Source: JAQUTK01 sp963677415
Lineage (GTDB): Bacteria; Bacteroidota; Bacteroidia; Bacteroidales; JAQUTK01
Reading direction: 5' to 3'
Length of the DNA: 64,000 bases
Assembly (NCBI GenBank): GCA_963677415.2
Contig: CAXXFJ010000014.1
Span: forward strand, 1-64,000
The notes beneath the pieces were generated by a model that was not told the DNA's origin, searched no databases, and saw only the letters and a program-made list of their open reading frames with translations. How positions within the stretch are numbered: the stretch's first letter is position 1; the number at the start of each line of letters is the position of its first letter. The position numbers and the translations under genes are program-made. Shown in pieces: positions 44,382 to 55,100 of this stretch.

Positions 44382-47300
44382 ATGAAAAGGTTTACATCGT
44401 TCCTTATTGTTCTTCTTATACCATTCCTTTTGATGGCAGCACCGTTGAGAAATGTTCCCGTCAAACTTCAACTTCCAAATGGGGAGATGCTTAGCTGCTA
44501 TACATCCGGTGATGAATTTTATAATTATTTGCATGATGTGGATGGTTATTCGATAGTAAAAGGGGCAGATGGTTATTATTATTATGCATCGCGTGCTGAA
44601 GGTGAGATCCTTATCCCTTCAGAATATAAGGTAGGAAAGACAGATCCGAAGCAAATCAGTGCACTTACCACAGGCTCATTGATCTCCGGCTCAACCTATG
44701 ATCGTTTGCGCAAAGAATCCCCCTATCATATGCCGGAAGGTTCTACTGTAGCTAAGACGTTGGGAGAAGCAAATGCTTCATCGACCTATTTGATCGGTAA
44801 TACAAATTATCTTGTCTATTTTATTCAGCTGGCTGATGGTGAACCTTTCAATCAGACTTTTACACAGGTCAATACTCTTTTTAATTCAACGACATCGGCT
44901 TCTATTAAAGGGTATTATATAGCCAATTCGTATAACAAGTTTAGTTATACTGCTCATATGATTCCTTCTGGTAATCCTAATGGTTCAATCCGTTGTTATG
45001 AGGACCCAATGACGCGCTCTTATATAAATACCGGAGAAAATCCTCCTGTACCAGAGTCCAACTGGGGATTAACTCGTTTCCATAGTTTGCTTCGTCGCAC
45101 GGTGTATTGGGCGGATGCAAATTCTCCATTACCTGATGGCTTAATTGTGGACAAGGATAATGATGGCAGAGTGGATGATGTTGTCTTCGTTGTTTCTGGT
45201 TCTGCTGTATCCGGAACAGCCTTTTGGCCACATGCCAGCGGAATTGGTGGGGAAGGGACGTATGTGAATACGACTACCGGAAAAAAACTTGTGGATAGTT
45301 ATATCTTGCTTTGCAGCGATTGGCTGGACGTTGGGGTAATTACTCATGAACTCAATCACACGTTAGGTGAACCAGATTATTATCGTTATGATGATATATA
45401 TCCGTATGGTAGTGTTGTTACTGGATGGGATCCGGAAGATAATAATAATGCGTCTTTTACGCTGACCTATAAGAAGAATAAATACGAGAATGTATGGCTG
45501 CCTGAGATTCCTCAAATCACAGAGTCTGGCGTCTACACCTTAAAATCGGTTCTTAATTCTGATAGTAATTGCTATAAAATAGCTTCTCCATATGATCCTC
45601 AATCCTTTTTCATGTTGGAATATCGTCAGAAGAAAGGACCCTATGAAGGTAATGTGCCGGGAAATGGATTGATTGTTTATCGTATCGATTCACGGTATGA
45701 TGGTGTTCAGAATGGTCCGTACAAAGATGAGGTTTTTATCTATCGTCCCGATGGCTCTTTGGGCAATGGAGGTGATCTCTCAAAAGCGAACTTCTCTGCT
45801 GCAGCCGGTATCGGACGAACAGCTATCAATGATTACACCAATCCTTCGAGCTACCTTCAGGATGGTGGCTTTGGCGGACTGGATATCTCTGATATATCTG
45901 CTGCCACGAGCGACTCCTCACGCATCACCTTCACGGTTAATATCCGAACGAAAAGAGATTCTGTGAAGCCGACGCTTGGACCTAGTTATACTAATTTCCG
46001 TCTGATGAACGGCCTGTCTGAGGGAGCATTGACGTATCTTCCTGCAAGCAAGAGCTGTTCATCGAAGAAAGATCTGGTTGTGACAGATGGTATGTTTGAT
46101 AAATTCAGGATTCAGTATATTACTTCTAAATACCAGTTTAGAATTTATCCTACCGGTGAGACAGCTCTCTGTTTGATGATAGACTCTTTGGCTACTGCCG
46201 ACGATTCACTTTATATAGGAGATTATACTTCTGCAGATAAGAAGCCTTGGCAGTTGTGGGAATTCACGTATGGAGATGGTGACGGTTATATGATCCGTAG
46301 TGTGGATAATCCGGATCTCTATCTTACCACAACCACTTCCGGTTCGCGTCCTGTTGTAGTACGTAAACGCGCAGGCACAAAGGCCCAATTCTGGTATTTT
46401 AAAGAGGTGGCCGGCCGAACAATGGTCGGAGAAGCCAAATTGATAACCAATGATGGCTATTACAAGATTAAGAGTAAAAGCACCGGATTAGCTCTTCAGC
46501 CTTCCGGAACAGCAGATGGCGATGTGATTCAGCAGATAACTGCTGCTACTGACGATGCACAGTTGTGGAAAATATCTTTGACGCAAGACAGTCTGGCATA
46601 TGTTCTTACCAATGTAAAATCAGGGAAAGTACTTGATGTCCGTTCGTTCAAGATTCTAGGTATTCAGCTTTTCCAATCCGATAATGTGAGTGAGATTGAC
46701 TATGGACAGCAATTTGAACTTATCCCGTTAACCAACGGATCGTATGGAATCCGCAGCAGACTGACTTCCTACGCTCTGGACAATTCCGGCAAGACAAAAG
46801 ACAAAGGGCAAGTTATCCAATATACCTATCAGGCTACTACCAATGTCAATCAGCAATGGGTACTGGAGGAAGATTATGAAGAAAATAATTTGTTGAAAAA
46901 CGGAACTTTCGAAACCGGTCTGACCTACTGGACAGTCAGCACGACTCCCACCTCCATTAGTTCAAAGACTATCTTAGACACCAATAATCCTCTTGTCGGT
47001 AAATATGCACATATTCTCAATATATCGGGAATCACGTTGGATATGAAACAATTTGTCTCTACATTGCAATATGGTCGTTATATGATGACAGCCTATGTAC
47101 GCAGTAGCGGTGGTTTTGTGATGTATGCGAAAGATACTTCTGAGGACGACTCCGAGGTGCAGGTTGCCATTGGTTCTTCTGCTACTAACGCGGATTTTGT
47201 AAAAGTTTCCATCCCTGTTGTTGCAACCGGTGCAGCTCAGATCGGATTTAAGGGTACAAATACAGGCACATCGTGGATTGATGTGGATAATGTCTCTTTC

Positions 47301-47618
47301 CGTCTGACTGAATTGCTGACGGATGAACAGATCGAAGAGGTGTCAGTGGCTCAATCGCTGTACAATGCACCTAATCCTTTTGAGGATGAAACAGTCTTTA
47401 CCTATCAGTTGGCATCTTCGTCTCAGTCAGTGACTCTGTCGATTTATAATACGGATGGACGTTTGATGGATACATTGAAAGATTTGCCATCTGATCAAGG
47501 TCTGAATGAATATACATATCGTAATCCGGGTTTGACAAGCGGTATCTATTATGGTATTCTTACCATCATGAGTGATACAGGGATGCAACGGCAAACGGTC
47601 AAGATTCTGGTGAAGTAA
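44382..47618 (+). CDS. Secreted M6-family metalloprotease with lectin-like domains and sorting-type tail (copy 2)
   Basis: The 1078-residue protein has the same domain order as copy 1: signal peptide (MKRFTSFLIVLLIPFLLMAA), M6 domain with H322-E-L-N-H326 and TLGEPD, ricin-type region, carbohydrate-binding-like sandwich and a PNPF sorting-type tail. It lacks 8 residues in the N-terminal half relative to copy 1. From 45780 to just past the stop the DNA is nearly the same as 42363-44206, with only scattered differences. The upstream part differs throughout, including the S1-like substrate-side segments. Distinct promoters and terminators suggest separate regulation. Confidence 0.9.
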   Translation: MKRFTSFLIVLLIPFLLMAAPLRNVPVKLQLPNGEMLSCYTSGDEFYNYLHDVDGYSIVKGADGYYYYASRAEGEILIPSEYKVGKTDPKQISALTTGSLISGSTYDRLRKESPYHMPEGSTVAKTLGEANASSTYLIGNTNYLVYFIQLADGEPFNQTFTQVNTLFNSTTSASIKGYYIANSYNKFSYTAHMIPSGNPNGSIRCYEDPMTRSYINTGENPPVPESNWGLTRFHSLLRRTVYWADANSPLPDGLIVDKDNDGRVDDVVFVVSGSAVSGTAFWPHASGIGGEGTYVNTTTGKKLVDSYILLCSDWLDVGVITHELNHTLGEPDYYRYDDIYPYGSVVTGWDPEDNNNASFTLTYKKNKYENVWLPEIPQITESGVYTLKSVLNSDSNCYKIASPYDPQSFFMLEYRQKKGPYEGNVPGNGLIVYRIDSRYDGVQNGPYKDEVFIYRPDGSLGNGGDLSKANFSAAAGIGRTAINDYTNPSSYLQDGGFGGLDISDISAATSDSSRITFTVNIRTKRDSVKPTLGPSYTNFRLMNGLSEGALTYLPASKSCSSKKDLVVTDGMFDKFRIQYITSKYQFRIYPTGETALCLMIDSLATADDSLYIGDYTSADKKPWQLWEFTYGDGDGYMIRSVDNPDLYLTTTTSGSRPVVVRKRAGTKAQFWYFKEVAGRTMVGEAKLITNDGYYKIKSKSTGLALQPSGTADGDVIQQITAATDDAQLWKISLTQDSLAYVLTNVKSGKVLDVRSFKILGIQLFQSDNVSEIDYGQQFELIPLTNGSYGIRSRLTSYALDNSGKTKDKGQVIQYTYQATTNVNQQWVLEEDYEENNLLKNGTFETGLTYWTVSTTPTSISSKTILDTNNPLVGKYAHILNISGITLDMKQFVSTLQYGRYMMTAYVRSSGGFVMYAKDTSEDDSEVQVAIGSSATNADFVKVSIPVVATGAAQIGFKGTNTGTSWIDVDNVSFRLTELLTDEQIEEVSVAQSLYNAPNPFEDETVFTYQLASSSQSVTLSIYNTDGRLMDTLKDLPSDQGLNEYTYRNPGLTSGIYYGILTIMSDTGMQRQTVKILVK

Positions 47619-47648
47619 AGGACTGAAATATACATTGAGTATAAAAGT

Positions 47649-47695
47649 CAGACCCCGGATAATCGATAGCGGTTGTCCGGGGTCTGCTCTTTTTA
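47649..47695 (+). terminator. Rho-independent terminator with T-run
   Basis: CAGACCCCGGA (47649-47659) pairs perfectly with TCCGGGGTCTG (47676-47686). A run of T follows at 47690-47694. It ends the second protease transcript. Confidence 0.8.
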
Positions 47696-47819
47696 TTCAA
47701 AGTAAGGGATATAAAGAGTGCTTGATCAGGTAACGGGCGTTTACAGGATCGTATTTGGATCGTTTGGTTTTGGAGTAGTAAGAAATTTGAGTACATTTAT
47801 CCCGTCAATCCAAATAGTT

Positions 47820-49307
47820 ATGATAAGATATTCAATTATTTCAAAGTTTCTTAGCGTAGCAGCATGCGCTAATACGTTTCATGCAGGATATGCACAAAAA
47901 GTAAAGACTCCGAACGTGATTATTATCAATGCAGATGATCTGGGGTTTGGCGATATTTCCTGCAATGGTCAGCGTACGTTACTTACTCCCAATATTGATA
48001 AACTGGCCAAAGAGGGTCTTAATTTCTACGATGGACACTGTTCGGCAGCCACCTCTACTCCCAGTCGTTATTCATTGCTCACCGGATATTATCCTTCCCG
48101 CAATATAGACGCCAATGTTCTTCCCGGTGATGCGCCATTAATAATAGATACGCAACGTCAGAACCTGCCAAAGATGTTTAAATCGGCAGGCTATACGACA
48201 GGGGTCGTTGGAAAATGGCATTTAGGATTGGGTGTGAAAGGAGAGAAAACAGACTGGAATCAGCAAATTTCTCCCGGAGCCAATGAAGTTGGTTTTGATT
48301 ATTCCTACCTATTGGCTGCTACTTGCGACCGTATGCCAAATGTGTATGTAACAAATGGTAGGGTAGTAAATCTGGATCCAAACGATCCTATCGAAGTGTC
48401 TTACAGAACGAACTTTCCTGGGATGCCCACTGGAAAAGATAATCCGGAACTATTGAGACTTCTCCCTTCTGTAGGGCATAATCAGGGAATCAATAATGGG
48501 GTACCTCGTATAGGTTTTATGAAAGGAGGGATGAAGGCTCTTTTTGTGGATGAGAACATGGCAGATACTTTTCTTTTGAAAGCCAAAGATTTTGTTGCCA
48601 TAAATAAGAACAAACCTTTCTTCTTGTATTATGCTTTACATGAGCCTCATGTGCCACGTTTGCCCAATGAACGTTTCCTGGGAAAATCAGGGATGGGAAC
48701 TCGTGGTGATGCCATTCTTGAAGCTGATTGGTGCGTGGGAGAATTTATGAAATATATCGACGAGTGTGGTCTTCGCGAAAATACGATTGTTATCTTTACA
48801 AGTGATAATGGTCCGGTACTCGACGATGGTTATCAGGATGAGGCTGTCGCGAAAGTTGGCTTACATAAGCCATCTGGTCCATTCAGAGGAACGAAATGTG
48901 ACTATTACGAAGGAGGTACAAGAGTACCATTCATTGTTAGCTGGAAATCACATATTAAGCCGGGAACATCGAATGCATTGGTTAGTCAGTTGGACTTTCT
49001 TCCATCTTTTGCCTCATTTCTCAACCAGGAATGTATTTCTGTAGATGGTGAGAATGTGATGAATGCTTTTTTGGGGAAATCCAATAAAGGGCGTGAAAAG
49101 ATTATTCTTGAAGGGTATCTCCGCAAGGTTTCATTCCGATATATGAACTGGTCGTATGTGCCGGCATATGGTAAAAAAAAGGCTGAGTTGTATGATCTTA
49201 AAAAAGATATTGGTCAGAAAAAGGATCTGTCAAAACAGAATCCCCGTCAGTTAGAAAAGATGAAGTCTATGTACGAGGAATTGAACAGGGGTTGTCAAAG
49301 TGAATGA
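47820..49307 (+). CDS. S-type (anSME-dependent) sulfatase
   Basis: From the ATG at 47820 the product has 495 residues and a signal peptide (MIRYSIISKFLSVAACANTF; the V-A-A-C could be a lipobox). An in-frame ATG at 47718 adds 34 residues with no signal character and is rejected. The sulfatase signature is S79-T-P-S-R83, so the formylglycine would come from serine and need an anaerobic sulfatase-maturating enzyme. Metal and active-site residues are visible in NADDLGFGD, VGKWHLG, EPHVP and TSDNGPV. It should remove sulfate esters from host glycans or glycosaminoglycans in the periplasm. Confidence 0.9.
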   Translation: MIRYSIISKFLSVAACANTFHAGYAQKVKTPNVIIINADDLGFGDISCNGQRTLLTPNIDKLAKEGLNFYDGHCSAATSTPSRYSLLTGYYPSRNIDANVLPGDAPLIIDTQRQNLPKMFKSAGYTTGVVGKWHLGLGVKGEKTDWNQQISPGANEVGFDYSYLLAATCDRMPNVYVTNGRVVNLDPNDPIEVSYRTNFPGMPTGKDNPELLRLLPSVGHNQGINNGVPRIGFMKGGMKALFVDENMADTFLLKAKDFVAINKNKPFFLYYALHEPHVPRLPNERFLGKSGMGTRGDAILEADWCVGEFMKYIDECGLRENTIVIFTSDNGPVLDDGYQDEAVAKVGLHKPSGPFRGTKCDYYEGGTRVPFIVSWKSHIKPGTSNALVSQLDFLPSFASFLNQECISVDGENVMNAFLGKSNKGREKIILEGYLRKVSFRYMNWSYVPAYGKKKAELYDLKKDIGQKKDLSKQNPRQLEKMKSMYEELNRGCQSE

Positions 49308-49389
49308 CAATCAGAAGAAGTAGTCATAAATAAAATTCATGCAACTTCTTATTTGAAAATATAAAGTTAGATAGTAGTAACACCATTCA

Positions 49390-50994
49390 ATGATTATGAA
49401 AAACATTTTTCTTCCCGGTAAATCTGTTTTGCCATTTAGTTTCCTTGTATTTGCAGGTAACATGTATGCGCAGAAACAAGAGCGTCCCAATGTAATCTTT
49501 ATTCTGGCTGATGATTTTGGTTGGAATGATCTGGGTTGCATGGGTAGCAAATATTATGAAACGCCAAACATTGACCGTCTGGCAAAACGTGGAGTCTTGT
49601 TTACAAATGCGTATGCGACTTGCCCGGTGTCCAGTCCTTCCCGTGCAAGTATCTTGACTGGTCAATATACACCTCGTCACGGAATTACAGATTGGATTGG
49701 TGAAGCTTCCGGAGAAGAATGGCGTAAACTCGGACGTCATAGTAAGCTTCTTCCTCCTTCTTATGTAATGAGTCTTCCAAAAGAAGAATTGACCTTGCCG
49801 GAATATCTCAAACAATATGGTTATTCTACATTTTTCGCAGGAAAGTGGCATTTGGGTGAGGAAGGATCATGGCCTGAGGATCATGGATTTGATATCAACA
49901 AGGGAGGATGGTCAGCTGGAAGTCCTAAAGGTGGCTATTTTAGTCCTTATGAAAATCCAAGATTGTCCGATCAGAAAGATGGCGAGAACCTTTCTATGCG
50001 TTTAGGGATAGAAACGGTCTCTTTCATTCGTGAGCAGTACAAAAAGAAAAAGAAGAGTCCTTTTTTTGCTTATTTGTCATTTTATGCTGTACATGGACCA
50101 ATACAGACTTCCCAGGAAAAATGGAGTTACTTTCGTGACAAGGCTGAGCGGATGGGCATTATAGAGAACGCATTTGAAATGGACCGCACAATGCCGGTTC
50201 GCCAGACACAGGACAATCCTGTCTATGCGGGATTAATACAACAGATGGATGATGCTGTCGGGGTACTGCTTGATGCTATTGAAGAAATGGGTCTGGATAA
50301 AAATACGATGATTATCTTTACGAGCGATAATGGTGGCGTTACTTCCGGAGATGCCTTTTCTACTGCCTTGCTTCCTCTTCGTGGTGGCAAAGGACGTCAG
50401 TGGGAAGGCGGCATTCGTGAACCTCTTCTGATAGAATATCCGGGTTGTAAATCTCCGGGTAGCACCTGCGATGTACCTGTGATAGGGACGGATTTTTATC
50501 CTACGATTCTTGATTTTGCATCTCTTCCTCTGGTGCCACAACAGCACATGGATGGTGTTAGCATAATGCCTTTGATGGAAGGTAAGGAGATTGCTCCACG
50601 TTCATTATTCTGGCATTATCCTCATTATGGCAACCAAGGAGGTGAACCTTCATCTATTATTCGCAAGGGTGACTGGAAGCTGATCTATTATCATGAAGAT
50701 CAACACTGTGAATTATATAATCTTGCAACAGATATCAGTGAGAGTGAGCCTTTAAATCATATGTATCCGGATAAAGTAAAGGAACTAAAAACATTGCTTG
50801 ATGCATGGCTGATAGAAGTTGATGCCAAAATGCCGGTTGCAGATCCTTTGTATAATCCTCTGGAAGAGAAACAGGTGAAGCTAGGATGGAAGACCAAGAT
50901 GCTCCAACAACAGGAAACGTTGCGGAAGAAGATGCTGACTAAGGGCTGGGAACCCAATCAGGATTGGTGGGGAAGTAAAGTCACTGTGGACTAA
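49390..50994 (+). CDS. S-type (anSME-dependent) sulfatase, second copy type
   Basis: The start may be 49390 or, better for a signal peptide, 49396 (MKNIFLPGKSVLPFSFLVFA, cleavage before QKQERPN). The signature is S79-S-P-S-R83 within CPVSSPSRASILTG. Further motifs are LADDFGWNDLG, AGKWHLGEEGSWPEDHGFD and FTSDNGGV. It is not a recent duplicate of the preceding sulfatase, since similarity is limited to family motifs, so a different sulfated linkage is likely. It follows the first sulfatase by 82 bases and is probably co-transcribed. Confidence 0.9.
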   Translation: MIMKNIFLPGKSVLPFSFLVFAGNMYAQKQERPNVIFILADDFGWNDLGCMGSKYYETPNIDRLAKRGVLFTNAYATCPVSSPSRASILTGQYTPRHGITDWIGEASGEEWRKLGRHSKLLPPSYVMSLPKEELTLPEYLKQYGYSTFFAGKWHLGEEGSWPEDHGFDINKGGWSAGSPKGGYFSPYENPRLSDQKDGENLSMRLGIETVSFIREQYKKKKKSPFFAYLSFYAVHGPIQTSQEKWSYFRDKAERMGIIENAFEMDRTMPVRQTQDNPVYAGLIQQMDDAVGVLLDAIEEMGLDKNTMIIFTSDNGGVTSGDAFSTALLPLRGGKGRQWEGGIREPLLIEYPGCKSPGSTCDVPVIGTDFYPTILDFASLPLVPQQHMDGVSIMPLMEGKEIAPRSLFWHYPHYGNQGGEPSSIIRKGDWKLIYYHEDQHCELYNLATDISESEPLNHMYPDKVKELKTLLDAWLIEVDAKMPVADPLYNPLEEKQVKLGWKTKMLQQQETLRKKMLTKGWEPNQDWWGSKVTVD

Positions 50995-51000
50995 AAAAAA

Positions 51001-51022
51001 GAGGGCGATTCGCATCGACCTC
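51001..51022. terminator. Hairpin flanked by an A-run/T-run
   Basis: GAGG-CGAT and ATCG-CCTC pair with one mismatch at 51001-51022. An A-run at 50993-51000 would be a T-run on the minus strand. It lies directly after the second sulfatase stop. Confidence 0.45.
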
Positions 51023-51171
51023 TCTATAGATTTACTTTTCTTTAAATTAACAATCAAGGCTTAGTCTGTACGACTTGATGCCTGACTTCAGTTACAAAGG
51101 TAACGATTCTTGTGATAACACCAAACATAGTGAAAATGAAATAATGCAGGTGTAAATTAATTCTGATTTTT

Positions 51172-51213
51172 AAGAGCGTTCCTTATGAAAAAAGTTTCAT
51201 AAGGAACGCTCTT
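51172..51213. terminator. Perfect 19-bp bidirectional terminator
   Basis: AAGAGCGTTCCTTATGAAA (51172-51190) is the exact reverse complement of 51195-51213, with a 4-base loop AAAG. It lies between the converging sulfatase and rlmB genes. Confidence 0.8.
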
Positions 51214-51258
51214 TTAAAAGGAAAGGAGATTATGTCTAGTGTTGATAGATATTATTAT

Positions 51259-52017
51259 TTATTGATTCTGCTCTGGATTTAGAAGCGTTCTTTGGCGCAC
51301 AGCTTCGTACATCATGACACCAGCAGCCACGGAGACATTTAGCGAACCAATCTTTCCCAACAGAGGAATAGATACCAGGTCGTCGCACATTTTGAGATGC
51401 TCGGGAGCAACTCCGGTATCTTCCGCACCCATGATTATTGCAACCGGGTCGGTGTAGGATACTTCTGTATAGCTTGCAGAACCTTTTTCTGTTGCTGCAA
51501 CAATACGAAATCCCGAGTTCTTCAGATAACGAAGTGTTTCTTTCAGCGAATTCTCACGGCATACAGGGAGGGTCATCAATGCGCCGGCAGATGTCTTTAC
51601 CGCATCTCCGCTCACAGTCACACTACCACTCTTTGGAATGACGATGCAGTGTACACCAGCACATTCGCAGGTACGTGCGATAGCACCAAAGTTGCGTACA
51701 TCGGTAATGCCATCAAGAACCAGAACGAATGGGGTCTTCCCTTCTTCAAATAAAGTAGGGACGATATTGCCCAATAATGCATAAGAGATAGCGGGAATAA
51801 AGGCGATAACTCCCTGATGGTTTTTATTCGTAAAACGATTGATTCGTTCGACAGGTACCCGCTGTACAGTGATATTTGTTCCTCTGATGGCGTCAAATAA
51901 TTCGCGTGAGAGATCACTTGTCATGTCTTTTTTTACGAGAATCTTATCAATCTCTTTTCCTGCTTCGATAGCTTCTATCACGGCGCGGATACCGAAGATC
52001 ATATCATTTGTTTCCAT
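51259..52017 (-). CDS. rlmB: 23S rRNA (guanosine-2'-O)-methyltransferase RlmB (SpoU family)
   Basis: The 252-residue protein has an N-terminal substrate-binding domain (residues ~5-80) and a C-terminal SPOUT knot with the three SpoU motifs: DVRNFGAIARTCECAG, IIMGAEDTGVAP and SIPLLGKIGSLNVSVAAGV. It methylates the 2'-OH of a conserved guanosine in domain V of 23S rRNA (G2251 in E. coli). Other SpoU methyltransferases share these motifs, but the N-terminal NDMIFGIRAVIEAIEAGK block and the length favour RlmB. It is monocistronic. Confidence 0.88.
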   Translation of the reverse strand: METNDMIFGIRAVIEAIEAGKEIDKILVKKDMTSDLSRELFDAIRGTNITVQRVPVERINRFTNKNHQGVIAFIPAISYALLGNIVPTLFEEGKTPFVLVLDGITDVRNFGAIARTCECAGVHCIVIPKSGSVTVSGDAVKTSAGALMTLPVCRENSLKETLRYLKNSGFRIVAATEKGSASYTEVSYTDPVAIIMGAEDTGVAPEHLKMCDDLVSIPLLGKIGSLNVSVAAGVMMYEAVRQRTLLNPEQNQ

Positions 52018-52040
52018 CTTGTTGTCTCAGTTATAGGGAA

Positions 52041-52048
52041 CAAAAGTA
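52041..52048 (-). promoter_or_regulatory. Bacteroidetes -7 box (TACTTTTG) for rlmB
   Basis: The minus strand reads TACTTTTG, a perfect TAnnTTTG, 24 bases before the ATG at 52015-52017. Confidence 0.5.
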
Positions 52049-52111
52049 GTCTAAATCAGTGATAATACCAATTATTTAGATGTAATTAGCTGGATTGTTT
52101 TTGGGTTTTAC

Positions 52112-52119
52112 TATATTTG
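52112..52119 (+). promoter_or_regulatory. Bacteroidetes -7 box (TATATTTG) for the GH95 gene
   Basis: TATATTTG fits TAnnTTTG and lies 47 bases before the ATG at 52167. Confidence 0.5.
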
Positions 52120-52166
52120 CATTTTAATACCCGATAATACGATAACCTTCAAAAACACTTTTTTGT

Positions 52167-55100
52167 ATGAAAAAAGCTATGCTATTTTTCCTTCTTGCGA
52201 TGTTGCTTCCTCTAGGGTTCCTACATGCGCAAACACTTCCGGTGATCAGTACCGAAACAGATACTGTGTGGTACTATATAAAATTCAAGAATGCCGGTGC
52301 AGTGCTTCAGGATATGGGTGAAGGTGCAAACCTGATGACACAGACCGCTACGGCGGGAAGTAAAGCTCAGCTGTGGAAAGTAACCGGCACCGCCAATGCG
52401 TATGTGATAACGAGTCAAAATGGACGACACATATCCTTTTCTTCATCTTCTTCACTCTTTTCTACCAATGCATCTTCTTCTGTGACTTTTAAGTTGATTT
52501 CTACCACCAATGGTACCTATGCTCCTGCATGGGAATTACAACGAACAGGTCAAAGTACCTGCATGAATCAGTGGGGTGGAGCAGGTGCTGGAAAGCAACT
52601 GGGTGAATGGAGTGCTTCGGATGTCAACAACCCGCTGGAGTTTGTATTACCTTCTTCCATGGGTGTACTTGCTTTGGCTGAGGCTGAACTGACAGGCTCT
52701 TCTTCTGCTCCGGAATGCAAATTATCTTTGTGGTATAGAAAACCGGCTACAGAATGGATGACTTCTGCTTTGCCCATTGGTGATGGTCAGTTTGGTGCAA
52801 TGTTGTTTGGCGGCGTGCGTCAGGATCAGATCCAGTTTAATGAGAAGACTCTTTGGAGTGGTAGTAAGACCTCATATGGTGCTTATCAGAATTTCGGTAA
52901 TCTCTATATCACCAGCGAACAGATTACTGCGGCTCAGAATTACCGTCGCGAACTGGATATTGAGAATGCGGTGGCCAAGGTGGTCTTTGAATCGGATGGT
53001 GTGGCTTATACCCGTGAATATATTGCCAGCAATCCGGATAGTGCTATTGTTATTAACCTGACAGCTTCTGAGGCAGGAAAGATTACAACAGACCTGGTAC
53101 TGCTTGACGGACATACAACCAGCATAAACTATACGACGGAAGGTGCGACTTTTAGTGGCAAACTGGCGCTGGTGTCTTACTATGCCCGTATGGCTATCAA
53201 AGCAGACGGCGGTGTTGTCACTGTCAATCCGAAAGGTGGAATTCACGTGGAAGGTGCTAATTCGTTGCTGATTGTGCTGCGTGGTGGTACAAACTATGAT
53301 GAAAAAAATATGAACTACATATCCAATACGGCGGGACTGCCATCGCGTGTTGATCGACAGGTAGCGAATGCTTTGTCTAAGAGTTATGAGGATCTGAAAT
53401 CTGCTCATATCGCAGATTATAAAAGCTTGTTTGATCGCGTGAAGTTTGTGATTGATGGCACGACAAATACGATGCCTACCAACGAACTAATCAATACGTA
53501 TAATATTTCGTATACGGATATGTTTCTCGAACAACTTTATTTCAACTATGGCCGTTATCTGATGATCAGCAGTTCGCGTGGTGTGGATCAACCATCCAAT
53601 CTGCAAGGTATCTGGAATCATCGCAATGATCCCCCCTGGAGTTGCGATATCCACAGTAATATCAATGTACAGATGAATTATTGGCCGGCTGAACCAACCA
53701 ATCTCTCCGACCTGCACAAACCCTTTCTGAACTATATCTATAATGAGTCTCAGCTGCATACCCAATGGAAACAAAATGCGAAAGATGCAGGTCAGACGAA
53801 AGGCTGGACACTCTATACTGAAAACAATATTTTTGGTTATCATGGTGGTTTCATGCACAACTATGTGATTGCCAATGCCTGGTACTGTATGCACATGTGG
53901 CAGCATTACCGCTTTTCGATGGACAAAGAGTATCTGAGAAATGTGGCTTATCCGGTCATGAAGAGTTGTTGTGATTTCTGGCTTGAACGACTGATTCAGG
54001 ATCGTGTGGCCAAAGACGGCACCTGGGTTTGCCCGAATGAATATTCTCCGGAGAATGGACCTGCCGCAGAGGATGGTACTGCTCACTCGCAGCAGTTGGT
54101 TTGGGATCTGTTTAACAATACACTTCAGGCAATGGTGATATTGGGTGACAATCTGAATGAGGATGCTGCTTTCATTGCAGACCTGAAAGCAAAGTTTGCG
54201 AATCTGGATAATGGATTGCATATCGATGCGGATGGTCATTTGCGTGAGTGGAAGTATTCTGATAAGTCCGTTGGTGAGCCAGGTCACCGTCATAGTTCAC
54301 ACTTGATGGGCTTGTATCCCGGCAACCAGATATCTCCGTTGATTGATAAATCCATTTTTGATGCCGCGATCAAGTCTCTGACTGCCCGCGGTGATATCAG
54401 TACCGGATGGTCCATGGGTTGGAAGATCAACTTGTGGGCACGTGCGCTGGATGGCAATCATGCACATAAGATATTGAAATCAGCCTTGAGGCTTTCTACG
54501 ACTACCACGACGGACCAGTCTGCGGGTGGTATTTATGAGAACCTGCTGGATGCGCATGCTCCGTTCCAGATTGATGGTAACTTTGGTGCTACTTCCGGTG
54601 TGTCTGAGATGCTGCTTCAGAGTCAATTGAATATCCTGCAGATTCTTCCGGCACTTCCTTCTATTTGGCCCAAAGGTTCGGTAACTGGTCTGCGTGCTGT
54701 CGGCGATTTTCAAGTTGATATTGAGTGGGAGGCATTAAAAGCTACCCGAATAGTCCTATTCTCAGAAGGTGGACAACTTTGCGATGTAGCGTATCCGGGT
54801 ATCACTAATTATCAACTTAGAGATGAGGATAACACTTATATACCTGTAAAGATCATTGATGGTAACAGAATTCAATTTCCAACGGTAGCCGGTAAGACCT
54901 ATACGCTGACTCAGGGTGCTGTTGGTCTGGTAGAAGCTGAAAACTATGACAACGGACTTGAGGGTGAGGCCTTCAAAGCCTTGGATGTGATCAATGAAGA
55001 CGGAGTATATCGTAATGATGGTATCTATATCCGTCCTTATCTGAATAATTATTACGTTACTCTGCGACAGGGAGAGTGGACACGATACACGGTGTTTGTT

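Noticed and set aside
47718..47819. Upstream ATG for the first sulfatase
   Set aside because: The extra 34 residues lack signal-peptide character and would bury the real signal peptide.
53487..54293. 268-codon minus-strand frame
   Set aside because: It lies antisense to the GH95 catalytic region, which has clear family motifs in the other strand.
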